A stretch of DNA of 64,000 nucleotides from Glandiceps talaboti (lineage: Eukaryota; Hemichordata; Enteropneusta; Spengelidae), in the NCBI RefSeq assembly GCF_964340395.1, contig NC_135570.1, forward strand, positions 14,817,322 through 14,881,321. The letters run 5' to 3'. The translations under genes were made by a program, and so were the position numbers. Below, one piece after another: positions 39,188-50,290 of this stretch. Position 1 is the stretch's first letter, and every line of letters starts with the position of its first letter. The notes beneath the pieces were generated by a model. The model ran no database searches. It was given only the letters and a program-made list of their open reading frames with translations, and was not told where the DNA came from.

Positions 39188-39275
39188 TTTGGCTAGCTGA
39201 GACTGTGTGGCAGTAAATATTGCTAGTAGGAGAGAAAATGGTACTGCTATAAAGTTAATGTGTATAGCAAAGTTA
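39188..39275 (+). pseudogene. Third, diverged copy of the Ig2 exon tail
   Basis: GGCTAGCTGAGACTG, then TATTGCTAGTAGGAGAGAAA and AAGTTAATGTGTATAGCAAAG follow the exon tail with small deletions and substitutions. Unlike the second copy it continues through the donor position, where ATGGTAAG has become ATAGCAAAG. It is older or faster decayed and non-functional. Confidence 0.75.
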
Positions 39276-39443
39276 ACACCCCCACCCCCACCACGAAAAG
39301 AAGATATTTAAAAAATAACACAAACAAAGCAACAACAAACAAAAAATGTAAGAAAGTAATTTTTTAGTTCAAAATTAAAAAAAAAGAAAAAAGCATGATG
39401 TATTTATTGATCTAACGTGAATTTTTTGATGTGTGATTATCAG

Positions 39444-39611
39444 TGAATGGAGCTTGGTCTACTTGGAGTACCTGGACTGAATGTGACAGTAAATGTGGTA
39501 AAGGCTCTAAGAGGAGAACCAGAACTTGTACCAATCCAGCACCATTGAATACAGGGGCGCCGTGTCCAGGACCTCCCACGCAGACATCACCCTGCACCCT
39601 GCTTTGTCCAG
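39444..39611 (+). CDS. unc5: UNC5 exon: first thrombospondin type-1 repeat
   Basis: 168 nt, phase 1 to phase 1, acceptor TGATTATCAG, donor G|GTAGTG (weaker than the others). It encodes residues 210-264. [10 protein letters not shown] shows the WxxWxxWxxC pattern whose tryptophans are C-mannosylation targets in TSP1 repeats. [20 protein letters not shown] matches vertebrate [14 protein letters not shown], and the end LLCP plus V matches CTTLCPVDG. The skippable exon boundaries match the known modular layout of UNC5 TSP1 exons. Confidence 0.97.
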
Positions 39612-39639
39612 GTAGTGTAAAACATTGATATATATGTAC

Positions 39640-40140
39640 ACACTGACACAAACCCAGGACATAAACCAAATCACAGACACTCTGCAGAGTAAATACCAAA
39701 CAACATACTGGTAGATCACACAGACCCAGGTCAAAGCCAAAGAAAATACAACTTGGCAGACACCCATAAAGATCCCGACCCCCCCCCCCCCCCCCATAAA
39801 ATACAACACAGCAGACACCCACACAGACCCAGGTCAAACCCCAAATAGACTACACTTCGGCAGACACTCGGAGACATAGCGAAAACAAACAAATAATGCA
39901 CATCACAGTAGACACCTACAGAGAGACCAGTAAAAGAGCATAATCACATATAGAAGCACCGCCAAGCTAGGTAGACCCAATGCAAACTTTGAGTCACATA
40001 GATAGGTACCCCTTGGTACACCCAAGGCTAGGTTTGAGTCACACATATAGCATACCCCATGTGCACCAAGGCTGAGTTTTGATAGCGTTAAGCACCCCCT
40101 GGTATACCTAAAGCTAAATTTCAATCATACAGATATTGTA
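39640..40140. repeat. Degenerate tandem repeats plus poly-C tract
   Basis: Units containing ACACAGACCCAGGTCAAA and GGCAGACACCCA recur to about 39870 and are interrupted by a run of about 17 C. From 39955 a different unit (CCAAGGCTAGGTTTGAGTCA / GGTACCCCTTGGTACACC) recurs about three times. Confidence 0.7.
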
Positions 40141-41894
40141 ACTCCCAAGTGACCAAGCCCAACAATCAACTCACGCAGAAACCCCAGGGGGATTCACACA
40201 CAAAGATAAAGTCCTATAGATAGATACAAAGATATCGCAGTGGACATCCCTAAGGGGGTCCGTATCCTAAATGACGACCAGTGACAAAATATTGGAATAT
40301 TTTGGTGGATTTTCACACACGATAATGCCCATGAGACTTGAGGAGCTATGTTCCTTTATTGTATTGTATAATTTCACAGGTTTTAGTGTACTCAGTGAAG
40401 GTATGAAATTTGAGAATTATTCATCTTTGAATTATGGGAATATGATCACTATCAAACATTGACAATTCTACTTTATGAATTCTATCTATAGATATAGATA
40501 TATTAGCGTGTAATTTTATTTATTTCATAATTAATGTTTGCCAATAAATCTGCCTACTCCGAGAGTGCTCCTCTTTTGAAATGAAATCATTATGTGCATA
40601 CAAGTATTTATGTCTTAATTGGTATCGAAAGTGAAGCAGTTAGTGATACACGCAGTGTTTTCATCAAATATTTGTAAAGTTTGAGATATCGGGAAATTCT
40701 GATAAAGAATTGAACCAAGTATTTGATTTTGTACAGTTATGATTATTATGTGTACTATTATGTGATTGTGTTGTTACAGGTAACAATATACTGTGTATTT
40801 GGTAAGCTCTGAGGAATACTAGAAATGGGGGGGAGGGGGAGGTATTCTTATTATATTTGCATAGATTTTAATATAGTGTACTACTTTTTGGTGGGGAGTT
40901 GTGGTAAAGAGTGCGGGGCAAAATCTGGTAAAATATTGAACATATTTCCACAATTTACTTTTGATGGGTAACCCTGGGAACAGAGGGGGGGGGGGGATCT
41001 GGTAAAACTTACATATAGCATACTTCGTAGCATAATATTGGTGGAAATGCAGTAACAGAGGGGAAATCTGAGTGAAACTATTAGCTGTACTTTCAAACCG
41101 AAATCCTGAGTGGAGCTAATATATTTGTACTTTCAAACCCAAACTCTGAGTAGAGCTTAGTACCGATACTTAAAACCAGATACGATGTATTGTGATTGTT
41201 GTTATTATCCTGTTTATCTGTACACCAGGAAATGAAGTGTATTTTGCCACGTGAGAAATGTTAAGTGTAGCCCCAGGAGTCATTACTGCTCCAATAATTG
41301 TCCACACCTCTATTTGAAGCTCACTAATTGCTCCTCCAAGAGCTCAGGGTGATGCAAAAGATCAGTTGCCACAGCAACCGGGGTATATACTTCATCACTG
41401 CAATTCTGTCAATCTACAGTCTTTGTTCGATATTGGTTTTTGTCAAGTGAAAAAAAACTCATTACAATTGAAAAATATCATTTGTGAGAGTAAAGTTAAT
41501 AGAAATATTCATTGTAGAAAAGGAAATGGTTTCTAAGGGAACCAGTTTTAAAGTGTTTTGGAACGGTTGTCATTATGGAAAGGGGAAGAAATATTAAAAG
41601 GGTCATTCACCTATGTTGTATTATTTCTCTGATTATTGAGAAGCGTGAATGCTGCAGTCAAAGTCATTACACAGATAGAATTTTAAAAACTTGAATCTGG
41701 TGATTACTATTGAAAGTATGCCTATGTATATGATAACTGTCAATTAGTGGTATTGTTAAAACCAAGCTCACTGTGAAGTGGGTTGTTTTCTCTCCACCCT
41801 GCTAATAAGTGGATAGCCTTCCTGCGATTGTTGCCATATTTGGAGACGATTTCTACGAACTGCGAGTTGATGACGTGGGTTTGGACGCCAGAAC

Positions 41895-42185
41895 AACATG
41901 TGTTGCGTAACGAAAAAAATGAACAAAAAGCTGGTAATTTTGTAGATATGTTGGATATGATATTGACTTTATACAAATATTGCAAAATACATGTATTTTG
42001 TGTAAAAGAAATGTGTTAAACGAAAACTGATAATTTTGTACGGACACAGATTAATTTGATACAAAAAATGGAAGATGAAAAAAGGTATGATACAAAATAC
42101 ATGTGTATTGCGTAAAAGAAAAATGTTACCGGAAGCTGCCAATTTGGTATGGTCACTGTATAATTTGACACAAAAATAGAAAATG
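41895..42185. repeat. Three degenerate ~110-bp direct repeats
   Basis: Each copy carries the order GTAAAAGAAA or similar, AAGCTGGTAATTTTGT or similar, GACACAAAAA/GATACAAAAAAT, then AATACATGTATTTTG. The copies are clearly related but diverged. The region is non-coding. Confidence 0.65.
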
Positions 42186-44036
42186 GAAAACATTGCAACG
42201 ACACCATGATTATGTGAGAGAGATACAATAATGTTTTTGTTGCACTTGTGAACGTTCATTTATCAAGAGGGGGAGGAGTCTTTGTCCTAAACGAACAAAC
42301 GAAGTTTGTTTATTGAGCTTGTGTGAACATCGTACGATCGTCCCTTAAGTTAAAGAGATACTGTCAATGATGTTATGTATATTTATGGATTTTATATCAT
42401 TGAGTGAGGAGTTTAATGAATTAGACGACTAATTCTCCAAATTATCTGGCTGCGTAAACAGCTACTAGAGATAATTACAACAAATCTCTGTAATTATTTG
42501 CTGGCAAAAAGTCAAATACAGGAATTAGCTTAAAGTGAAATATACCTTCGAAATAAACGATTTTAACCGTTACTGTTTATTTGTACATGTACAAGAAATC
42601 TCCAATGCAATCTTAGTTAAAGTTAAGAAAAAAAATCAAATATATCTAGCAACATGACTATGCCCATAGCAACAGCCAAATGATTGCATATATCGCAAAA
42701 ATAGCAACATGGTTGGATAGGCAACTGGATTCAGCAAATGAACACCTATTGTTAGCATGGACTAGCATATGGATAAACATTTTTGAAAACTGTACTGTTG
42801 TGCTACAACGCCATTGGCGGTATTTTTAAGTACATACAGGTACCCCAGAAATGCAATCAAATATCTATAAGAGAAACGTACGAGGTTACGGTTTTGAGCA
42901 TTTTTATTGTATTGGCTATCAAATCCGTACACCCTAAAGAAATTCACTAGTCTATTGCAAAAATTTACGAGATGTCCTAAAAGTGTGTGTGATGTGGAGA
43001 ATATTTACAGATAAAATAAAACCATTTGAGGTTAATACTAGTAGGCCAATTAAGTTTTAAAACCCTGGTGAAATTTAGTTTTGATGTATTTTGCCTGTCT
43101 TGATCTTAATGTTCATTTTTGAATATAGACTATCAGAATGTGTCGATGGATAAAATAACTAATGTTGTGCGAGTCTATCGTCGTTTTGTTTAATCGGCAC
43201 GAGATTAATCATGCGTAAGTTGCATCTCAGTAAACAGTGAAAAGTATTCCAGATAACACCATTTAACATCCAGAGTGGTATTTTCTGTAGGTTTGATTAC
43301 TACGATTCCTTGCTATCAGTCCCTTAGATACCAGTAATTTTCCCCATCCTGTCCATCAAGGGCTGTTACCACGGTTAATGATGTGTAATAATCTGCTAAT
43401 TCAGGGAATATTACCAGCAAAAGGTGATATTTCTCATTTCAACTGGAAGGGCAGGTGACAAAGCATAGCTACTTGAGAGAGATGAGAGATAAAGTAGAGA
43501 TGGATGCCCTGCGGAGAAGGACGAAGAGAGAAATGATGACGTAGGGGGGAAAGGAAATTAAAATTCATCAAATGCTGTCATGGTTTTGACTGGGCATGTC
43601 ATCTTCTCTGACATCTGATATTCATTGCAGTAGCAACATTGACAGTGCTGACAGAGTTCAGAAAAATTCCTTTTTTTGTTTCACACGTGAAACTCACTAT
43701 GTAACTATCATTCATCATTTGTACTCTACTTGCTGAGAAAAGTGATACAATGAAAGAAAAGGCCAAGACATAGTATGACTCAACAACCATTCATTCGTTT
43801 TTCATGATCAATCAAATTAAAAGTTAAACATAGCAGTCTTTCAGTATAAGTGCTAATCGGCCAAATCCAAAACCCTCCAGCTCCAATCAAACGGTCATTT
43901 ATATGTTACATTAGCAAATTAAAACTAAGAAATATGGTGACTTGTTTTTTTCGTAACTCCAGACATAAAAATTAGGAAATGTCTTCAACACTGAATCTCA
44001 GGTATAAAGTATACCAGTATGGTAATTACAACAAGT

Positions 44037-44112
44037 ATTAACACTGAAGTAAAGCACTTTCTCTATCTGCTACATTCATTTATGGCATTCATATCAAGTG
44101 TAAAAGTACACT
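44037..44112 (-). repeat. Inverted copy of the 69-bp minisatellite unit
   Basis: Read on the minus strand this stretch runs ACTTTTACACTTGATATGAA, then CCATAAATGAATG, then GCTTTACTTCAGTGTT. It follows the order of the array unit that begins 70 bases to the right. The copy is single and more diverged than the array units. Confidence 0.75.
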
Positions 44113-44184
44113 ATTTCAATTAGTTTATGTACAAGCCTAGCATGTGACCTTTCTAATGTGGTCAATTAGCAAATGAAACAGTAT

Positions 44185-44750
44185 ACTTTTACACTTGATA
44201 TGGAAGCTATAAATGATTGTGGTACATACAGAAAACTCTTTACTTTGGTGTTATGGGTTGTACTTGATATGGATGCTATAAACGATTGTGATACATATAG
44301 AAAATGCTTTACTTTGGTGTTATGGGTTGTACTTGATATGGATGCTATAAATGATTGTGGTACATGCAGAAAATGCTTTACTTTGATGTTATGGGTTGTA
44401 CTAGATATGGATGTTATAAATGATTGTGGTACATATAGAAAATGCTTTACTTTGGTGTTATGGGTTGTACTTGATATGGATGCTATAAACGATTGTGGTA
44501 CATGCAGAAAATGCTTTACTTTGGTGTTATGGGTTGTACTTGATATGGATGCTATAAATGATTGTGGTACATGCAGAAAATGCTTTACTTTGGTGTTATG
44601 GGTTGTACATGATATGGATGCTATAAACGATTGTGGTACATGCAGAAAATGCTTACTTTGGTGTTATGGGTTGTACTTGATATGGATGCTATAAACGATT
44701 GTGGTACATGCAGAAAATGCTTACTTTGGTGTTATGGGTTGTACTTTGTT
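44185..44750 (+). repeat. 69-bp minisatellite, about eight copies
   Basis: The unit runs from GATATGGATGCTATAAA through GATTGTGGTACATGCAGAAA to TTACTTTGGTGTTATGGG. The first copies are 69 bases apart, so the array stays open for 173 codons repeating LDMDAINDCGTCRKCFTL; the last two copies have lost one T and shift frame. It is intronic, has no splice context, and the reading frame is a by-product of a unit length divisible by three. Confidence 0.92.
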
Positions 44751-44889
44751 TCTTTTTAGTATTCAGTGTATACATTACACATTTTAATATCAAACAATGA
44801 CTACATACATAACGTAATGCCATCATTTTTCAAATAATTTTGTTTAATTTATCATTCATGTGTATTTTGTCAGATGGAAAAATAGTTCC

Positions 44890-45140
44890 GTGTAACAGAA
44901 AGGTCTTTTGATGATCGGTAGAGGGCATTGTATAATGAAAAGGTCTCTTTGGAATTGTGTCATAGAGTCACTGCAGGGGATAATGATGGGGAATTTAGTT
45001 TGTTACAATTTTTCTGTCACCAGAGGGCACTGTGTACAGGAAATGTCTCTTTAGAACTGGTAACATACTGTACAGTCACTGCAGGGGGAATTAAGTCTCT
45101 TACGATTAGGTTGTCACCAGAGGGCACTGTGTAATGAAAA
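44890..45140 (+). repeat. Three ~97-bp repeats, each with a CTCF-like motif
   Basis: The units contain AAAGGTCTCTTT, AGTCACTGCAGGGG and CACCAGAGGGCACTGTGTA. The latter string is perfect at 45018-45031 and 45115-45128 and weaker near 44919 (GGTAGAGGGCATTGTATAA). CACCAGAGGGCAC resembles the CTCF core CCACYAGRGGGC. Confidence 0.7.
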
Positions 45141-45567
45141 GGTCTCTTGACGATGTTGTTACTGAGTCAAATGTATTAAAGACGGTGTTATTTTGAAAAA
45201 AAGTAACGATAAACTAAAAAATATTTTGTGAATTGAACCATGTTTTAAGTAAAATTTAGCTGACATCTAGTGGTGCTCAGATATGTAATTCATTGTACAC
45301 TTGGAATATAGTCACTTTTTTGTGTAGTGTGGTTAAAGTAGGTAAAATCTACCTGGTCCTCGTTTGTTTTACCTGGGCTTTCAACCAAAATTATGGTAGA
45401 AAGTAGGGATATCTATGCAAATTTTTACCAGGTTCCCTCCCCACTCTCCCCAGCTATTACCGATGTTACCCAACCTTGGTGAAAACACTGGTAGTAGTAA
45501 CAAAATTCTTGCACATTATTTTCAGTTTAATGCCTGTTTTTAAGCTCATCTTTTTGTTATCTTGCAG

Positions 45568-45744
45568 TGGATGGTGGGTGGACAAATTGGGGCGAGTGGT
45601 CATTATGCAGTCCAGAATGTAACCATATACGCAGCCGTACTTGCACCAACCCTAGACCATTGAATGCTGGGAGACGGTGTCGAGGCGTTGACATGGAAAC
45701 CAAGAACTGTACTGGTGAACACTGTAAACTTAAAGTGGCACTAA
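45568..45744 (+). CDS. unc5: UNC5 exon: second thrombospondin type-1 repeat
   Basis: 177 nt, phase 1 to phase 1, acceptor TTATCTTGCAG, donor A|GTAAGT. It encodes residues 266-323. DGGWTNWGEWSLCSPECNHI continues directly from LCPV of the previous exon, as in vertebrate LCPVDGRWTPWSKWSTC, and again shows WxxWxxWxxC. RTCTNPRPLNAGRRC and KNCTGEHC provide the remaining TSP1 cysteines; CTGEHC parallels NCTDGLC. NCT is a potential N-glycosylation site. Confidence 0.97.
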
Positions 45745-48065
45745 GTAAGTTTTTTAACTGATATTTTTTGATAATCAGAGAAAGGAAAATTCTGACTTCA
45801 TATTACGATACTCTCTGTCTCTACTACTGTAGTAGGGAATGTACATATTGTATACATTATTATACATTAGTTATAAAATCATACGTTAGCTGGGAAAGTT
45901 GCAATTCTGATTTTTCCTACAAGAAGAGATCTTGTCGTTTGGTGATAATTCATGAAACTCTCTGTTTCAATTTTGTTGGGTAGGCTGAATTATCAAGGTA
46001 AAAAATGTGCGTTCTGATTGGTCTATAGGAATTAATCATTTTATCGAGTACATTTTGTAAATATTTGGTAAAAAATTGAAAAAGTTTGCTACGATTTTTA
46101 GTAGTTTAGATACTTCCCATGGTATTGAATCATCTTGAGATGTCATGGATAGCAAAAGATTATTTTAGTGGAGAAGTACAGATTTGGTAAGATAGAACAT
46201 TTAGTAGCATTGGAGGTGAGAAATCACAAAATAATGAATGGCGTAATGATGATTTTGGTAGAAATTGAAAAAGTTTGCGACTATTTCAGTGGAGGAATGC
46301 AGGTTTGGTAAGATAGTACTTTTAGTAGTGTCGTGCCGTTGTCGAGAAAGTTATTAGAGGATAATGAAGGATATAACGATGATTCAGTAAGTGATGAGAA
46401 AGCAGACAGTTGACCCAACTTCCTGTCTGGATGAAGTCAAGAGAATAGTGGCACCAGTAAATGACAACACTTTTCTACAAATAGGAATAAAGTGAGAAAT
46501 CATGTCACAGTGCACACTTTTAATCATCGCAATCTCAGTACAGACATTCGCAGGAAATTTCATTTCATTGGAAATCAGCCACAAAACTGTAAAAAGAATG
46601 CATCTCCTTATGTGTTTGGTGAACAATATAAGTTATCAAATTTGCAATTGTTGACCTTTGACCCGGCGGATTATCGGCACGGTAACATTGGTGATTTGAT
46701 AAACCCCTTTGACAACCTTCTGTAAAATGTCTGCTGAATATTGGTGTTTGATTTCATTGAATAATGGATTAGATTCTCCCTTTTTATTGAATTATATTGT
46801 GTATTTTTGAGTATAAATACTTAACTGATATCAATCGTAATTAGGTATGGCAGGTGAAATTGTTCGTAGGAGGGTATCTCGCTTAGAGCAATTGCCCCGG
46901 CTTTCACTGGTAATACTAAATGTCAATTGCAGCACAGAGTGTGATTTCCTAAATATCAAGTACATGCAACTAAAAACCAGAGTTCATTTTACAGGTTGTC
47001 TCGTCACCTAAATCCCCTTTCTTGTATTCATTTTCTGTAATTTGCCAAGTATGTCTATCTTCATCAGCACATTAACTTGTAATTATTGACTGACTACGTA
47101 ACTGACATGTTGATTGATGTTTTTTCTGCCCAATTTTTACCTGGAAAATAGCTCTGAAGCATACAATGTAGTGAATAATTTGGATCTTTTTTTGACAAAA
47201 AAAATGTAATTTACAAAAATAGTTCTGGAAGCATGCAGTGTTGTGAAAAATTAGATTTTCGTCTGTTTTATAACCTTGTTCTGAAACATGTCGCACGTCT
47301 TTTTTGAACAAGTTAGTTTTAAAATGGTTTTGATGCATTTAATGCAGTTCTGTAAAAAATTGGATCTTTCTGAACAAGATGTTAGTTTAGAAAATTATTT
47401 TGAAGCATGCAATCCTGTTAGAATAATTATGTCTGAAAATAGTTATCTTTTGGATGAATTTTAGCGTGAAAATTGTGTTTTATAGTTCGTTCTTGAATAA
47501 ATGAAACAAGTCTAAAACTAACACGATGTGAAAAAAAAAATTGTAAAAGATAAAATTTTTGATAGAAAGTGTGTGTCCGGTGGCTAAAAAAAAGACACTG
47601 TCATCGAAAGTGATTAAGCCTTAGGCATTTGATTCTGCTGTCATTAAAACGACAAATCAGAACATTTAAACGTTTTAATGCAACAAGGTAATGAAATTTG
47701 AGACTCTGATTAACAGTAGGGTGCTGACGAATTGTTAAAATTAGAAATTAAGATATTAGATTTCATTAACCAAGCCCGCTAAAAGTGAAAACTAATTTTC
47801 TGACAGTGGTAATAACACCTGCTATTTCCCTTCACCCAGGGGTAGAACATGTCTGGCATAAAGATTGCCTATTGTTCAGCATCAGATATTAGTAGTTTAT
47901 GTAATTTCTGATGTGATTAGTGAGAATTGAGGGCATAATTAGAATGGTAACGAGAGCATTTTATTCATCAATTCTACTCGCAATCAGTCACTAATATATC
48001 CCTTGTACGGTATAAATTCATACAGGAATCATCAAGTAATTTCTTCAACAATTTTTTTCTTTCAG
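45745..48065 (+). other. Intron between TSP1-2 and the juxtamembrane exon
   Basis: 2.3 kb, phase 1. Two related ~80-base segments (about 46066-46210 and 46252-46331) share TTGAAAAAGTTTGC, TTTGGTAAGATAG and TTTAGTAG. A degenerate repeat of ~70 bases around GAAGCATGCA and TTGGATCTTT spans about 47150-47425. The last few hundred bases are repeat-poor. No coding exon was seen. Confidence 0.8.
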
Positions 48066-48125
48066 ATACGAATGTAGAAATTTCAAGTGCGAAAGAACAA
48101 GAAAGCGATATGTCGGAGCCTGAGG
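48066..48125 (+). CDS. unc5: UNC5 small exon: extracellular juxtamembrane stalk
   Basis: 60 nt, acceptor TTTCTTTCAG, donor G|GTAGGT, phase 1 to phase 1, encoding residues 325-343 (TNVEISSAKEQESDMSEPE). It is called because its phase and splice signals fit exactly between the TSP1-2 and membrane exons, and the composition is acidic and hydrophilic as expected for the stalk. There is little sequence conservation here in the family, so similarity does not prove it. As a 60-nt in-frame cassette it could be alternatively spliced. Confidence 0.75.
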
Positions 48126-49529
48126 GTAGGTCTATGGGTCATGTGATACTTGTTTCCTGTAAATAAATACGGACTGATGGACACAATAAAGCCGTAAATG
48201 TGTGTGCAACAGATGACTAGTATTTGCTTTTAGGGCTTTATGTCTCTGTCATGTTGATATGTTTCCCCATGGTTTGGCCATCACAGGGAAAAAGCATTTT
48301 GTCGTAATCTGTGAAAGGATTGAATTGACAGCTTGTCATACTGGATGGCGATTAGAACCAGAGCCATTGTGACATTTAATAAAGCCCAAATTACAAGCTC
48401 TCAAGCGGTTGCTACGCAGTGTAATTTTACAGTTCAACAAAAACGACACAGAGGAGCTGAACACACAAGTTATGTGTATGCTATACAGCTCTCAATCAGG
48501 AAAAGAGAAAACTGCTCCAAAAATCTCAATTTAAAGTGTTCATTTCCAAATAATTGTACCAAATAATGGTGCTTAATTTCTGGAGTTAACGAGGTGTACA
48601 ATATCCCTTAATTGACTTTAATTTACTATTTGTTTTCCTCGAGCATATTTTGAGATTTCATCATTTGGCAAATGATTTTTTTTTGTACATAATTTTTACT
48701 GAAGTATATGGCTGTCAGTTATCTGATTTTTCTCTGTGACATTGTGGCTGTTTTTAAGATAGAATCATACAAATTTGTAAATGTTAGTCATCTGTTCCAT
48801 ATTTTGTATTTTTATGTGGTCGTTAAGGAAAGCAGCATACATAGTTCCTGGTTTTTTTGAAAACCCACACTTTAAATCACATCATTTGAGATTACAAAAA
48901 AATTCCACAAAGATCAAGCTCAGGAATTGTGTACTGGCCTTTAGGATATCTGTGACTCATGTAAAAACTGTTGTACGTGACTTATGCTTCAAATTTTTCA
49001 CGCAATACTGCATGGATTTAATCCCCCCCTTACCCACAGGTAGAAACCCCACACCCTACTGGTAGAAAAACCCTACATTGCACTCCATTGGTTGAAACCC
49101 CACATCACACCCCACAGGTAGAAACCCCACATCACATTCCATTGGTTGAAACCCCACACCTCACAGGTAGAAACCCCACATCACACCCCACAGGTAGAAA
49201 CCCCACATCACACTCCATTGGTTGAAGCCCCACATCACACCCCATTGGTTGAAGCCCCACACCCCACAGGTAGAAACCCCACCTAACACCCCATTGGTTG
49301 AAACCCCACACACCACAGGTAGAAACCCCACATCACACCCCATTGGTTGAAACCCCACACCTCACAGGTAGAAACCCCACATCACACCCCATTGGTTGAA
49401 ACCCCACACCTCACAGGTAGAAACCTCGCATATCCCATATCCCATTGGTTGAAATTCAATACTGCACAATATGATTTAAATCCAATTCAATGGCAACATT
49501 GTAACATATGCATTTTTTTTTCTTTGTAG
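48126..49529 (+). other. Intron before the transmembrane exon
   Basis: 1.4 kb, phase 1. The left part is AT-rich without features. The right part (49036-49450) is a C-rich minisatellite built on CACAGGTAGAAACCCCACAT and CCATTGGTTGAAACCCC. The intron ends in a long T tract and TTTGTAG. Confidence 0.85.
49036..49450. repeat. ~49-bp minisatellite with CACAG|GTAGAA in most units
   Basis: Two alternating half-units, CACAGGTAGAAACCCCAC and CATTGGTTGAAACCCCAC, recur about eight times with small variations. Each CACAGGTAGAA looks like an acceptor fused to a donor. Confidence 0.92.
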
Positions 49530-49676
49530 CCAAGAAAGATTCTGGTGATGGCATTGATCTGTACGTAGGATTGATTGCAGCCTGTGTCTTCTTCATGTTG
49601 CTGTGTGTCCTTATAGTGTACCTCATACACCGAAGAGTTCGGCGTGCTGGTGTGTATTTTGACATCTCTGCTTCAG
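49530..49676 (+). CDS. unc5: UNC5 exon: transmembrane segment
   Basis: 147 nt, phase 1 to phase 1, donor G|GTATTG. It encodes residues 345-392. A short hydrophilic start (KKDSGDGID) leads into a hydrophobic span of about 22 residues (355-376: VGLIAACVFFMLLCVLIVYL) followed by HRRVRR, a positive stop-transfer cluster on the cytoplasmic side. Vertebrate UNC5 has LYVGIVIAV at the same place, matching LYVGLIAAC here. Skipping this exon would keep the frame and give a receptor without its membrane anchor, but I see no direct evidence that this occurs. Confidence 0.97.
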
Positions 49677-49737
49677 GTATTGTGGGTGCCCTAGTCACAC
49701 CCCAAGAACCGAAAGACACCATATAACCTTATGAACT

Positions 49738-49920
49738 TTAACATATAACCTTTGAACTCTGACCCAAATATCTAAGCGCTTCCTGACTAATGATAAATAT
49801 CAAAATGTACTGTATTTGAACCTTAACCTCAATTTCCAGAGTTGTGAACTTTTAATTAACATATATAACCTTTGAACTGTGACCCAAATATCTATGTTCT
49901 TCCTGACTAATGATAAATAT
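49738..49920. repeat. Direct duplication of ~60 bp, 119 bp apart
   Basis: ATAACCTTTGAACTCTGACC... and ...CTTCCTGACTAATGATAAA occur at 49740-49800 and again at 49861-49920 with few changes. It is non-coding. Confidence 0.85.
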
Positions 49921-50178
49921 TAACATAACCATACTACATGGATATTTGAACTTTGACCTCACAGCTAAGATTTTCAGACTGCTACTAAACAACCATAATA
50001 ACCCAGTCAGACCTAAATGTGAAAAGAAAACTAAACTGCCATTTGAATTAGTGAGAGTTATGACCCAAACAAATAAGCAAATTGTGTACTTTAAGAAAAA
50101 TAATAATAATATTCAGATAATACAAAAGAGAAGTAGATATTTAGTTAGATGCCATTTCTCATATACAAAACAGTTATA

Positions 50179-50290
50179 CAAACACACACACACACGCACT
50201 CACGCATGTACGCACACACACACACACACACACACACGCACGCACGCACACACGCACACACACACACACACGCACACACACACACGCACA
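50179..50290. repeat. (CA)n microsatellite with CG interruptions
   Basis: Alternating CA dinucleotides interrupted by CGCA steps. The apparent reading frames are poly-HT or poly-VC artefacts. Confidence 0.95.

Larger units (their letters stand above)
39068..39443 (+). other. Intron after Ig2 with two copies of the Ig2 exon tail
   Basis: Phase-1 intron. The exon frame hits stop codons within a few codons of the donor (GTAAGTTTAGTTAATAA). Copies of the exon tail occupy about 39080-39179 and 39188-39275; the rest is A-rich, with CCCCCACCCCCACC near 39280. Confidence 0.9.
39612..45567 (+). other. Large intron between the two TSP1 exons
   Basis: About 6 kb, phase 1. From left to right it holds degenerate repeats rich in ACCCAGGTCAAA and GCAGACACCCA (39640-39860) split by a poly-C tract (39779-39795), a second degenerate repeat (about 39955-40140), G-rich patches near 40810 and 40985, a three-copy ~110-bp repeat (41895-42185), a homeodomain-motif patch (42410-42505), a hairpin-linked 69-bp minisatellite (44037-44750) and three ~97-bp units with CTCF-like motifs (44890-45140). 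No exon was seen in it. Confidence 0.9.

Noticed and set aside
44173-44694. 173-codon open frame with a 23-residue repeat
   Set aside because: It is the translation of a 69-bp minisatellite; later copies shift frame and there is no start or splice context.
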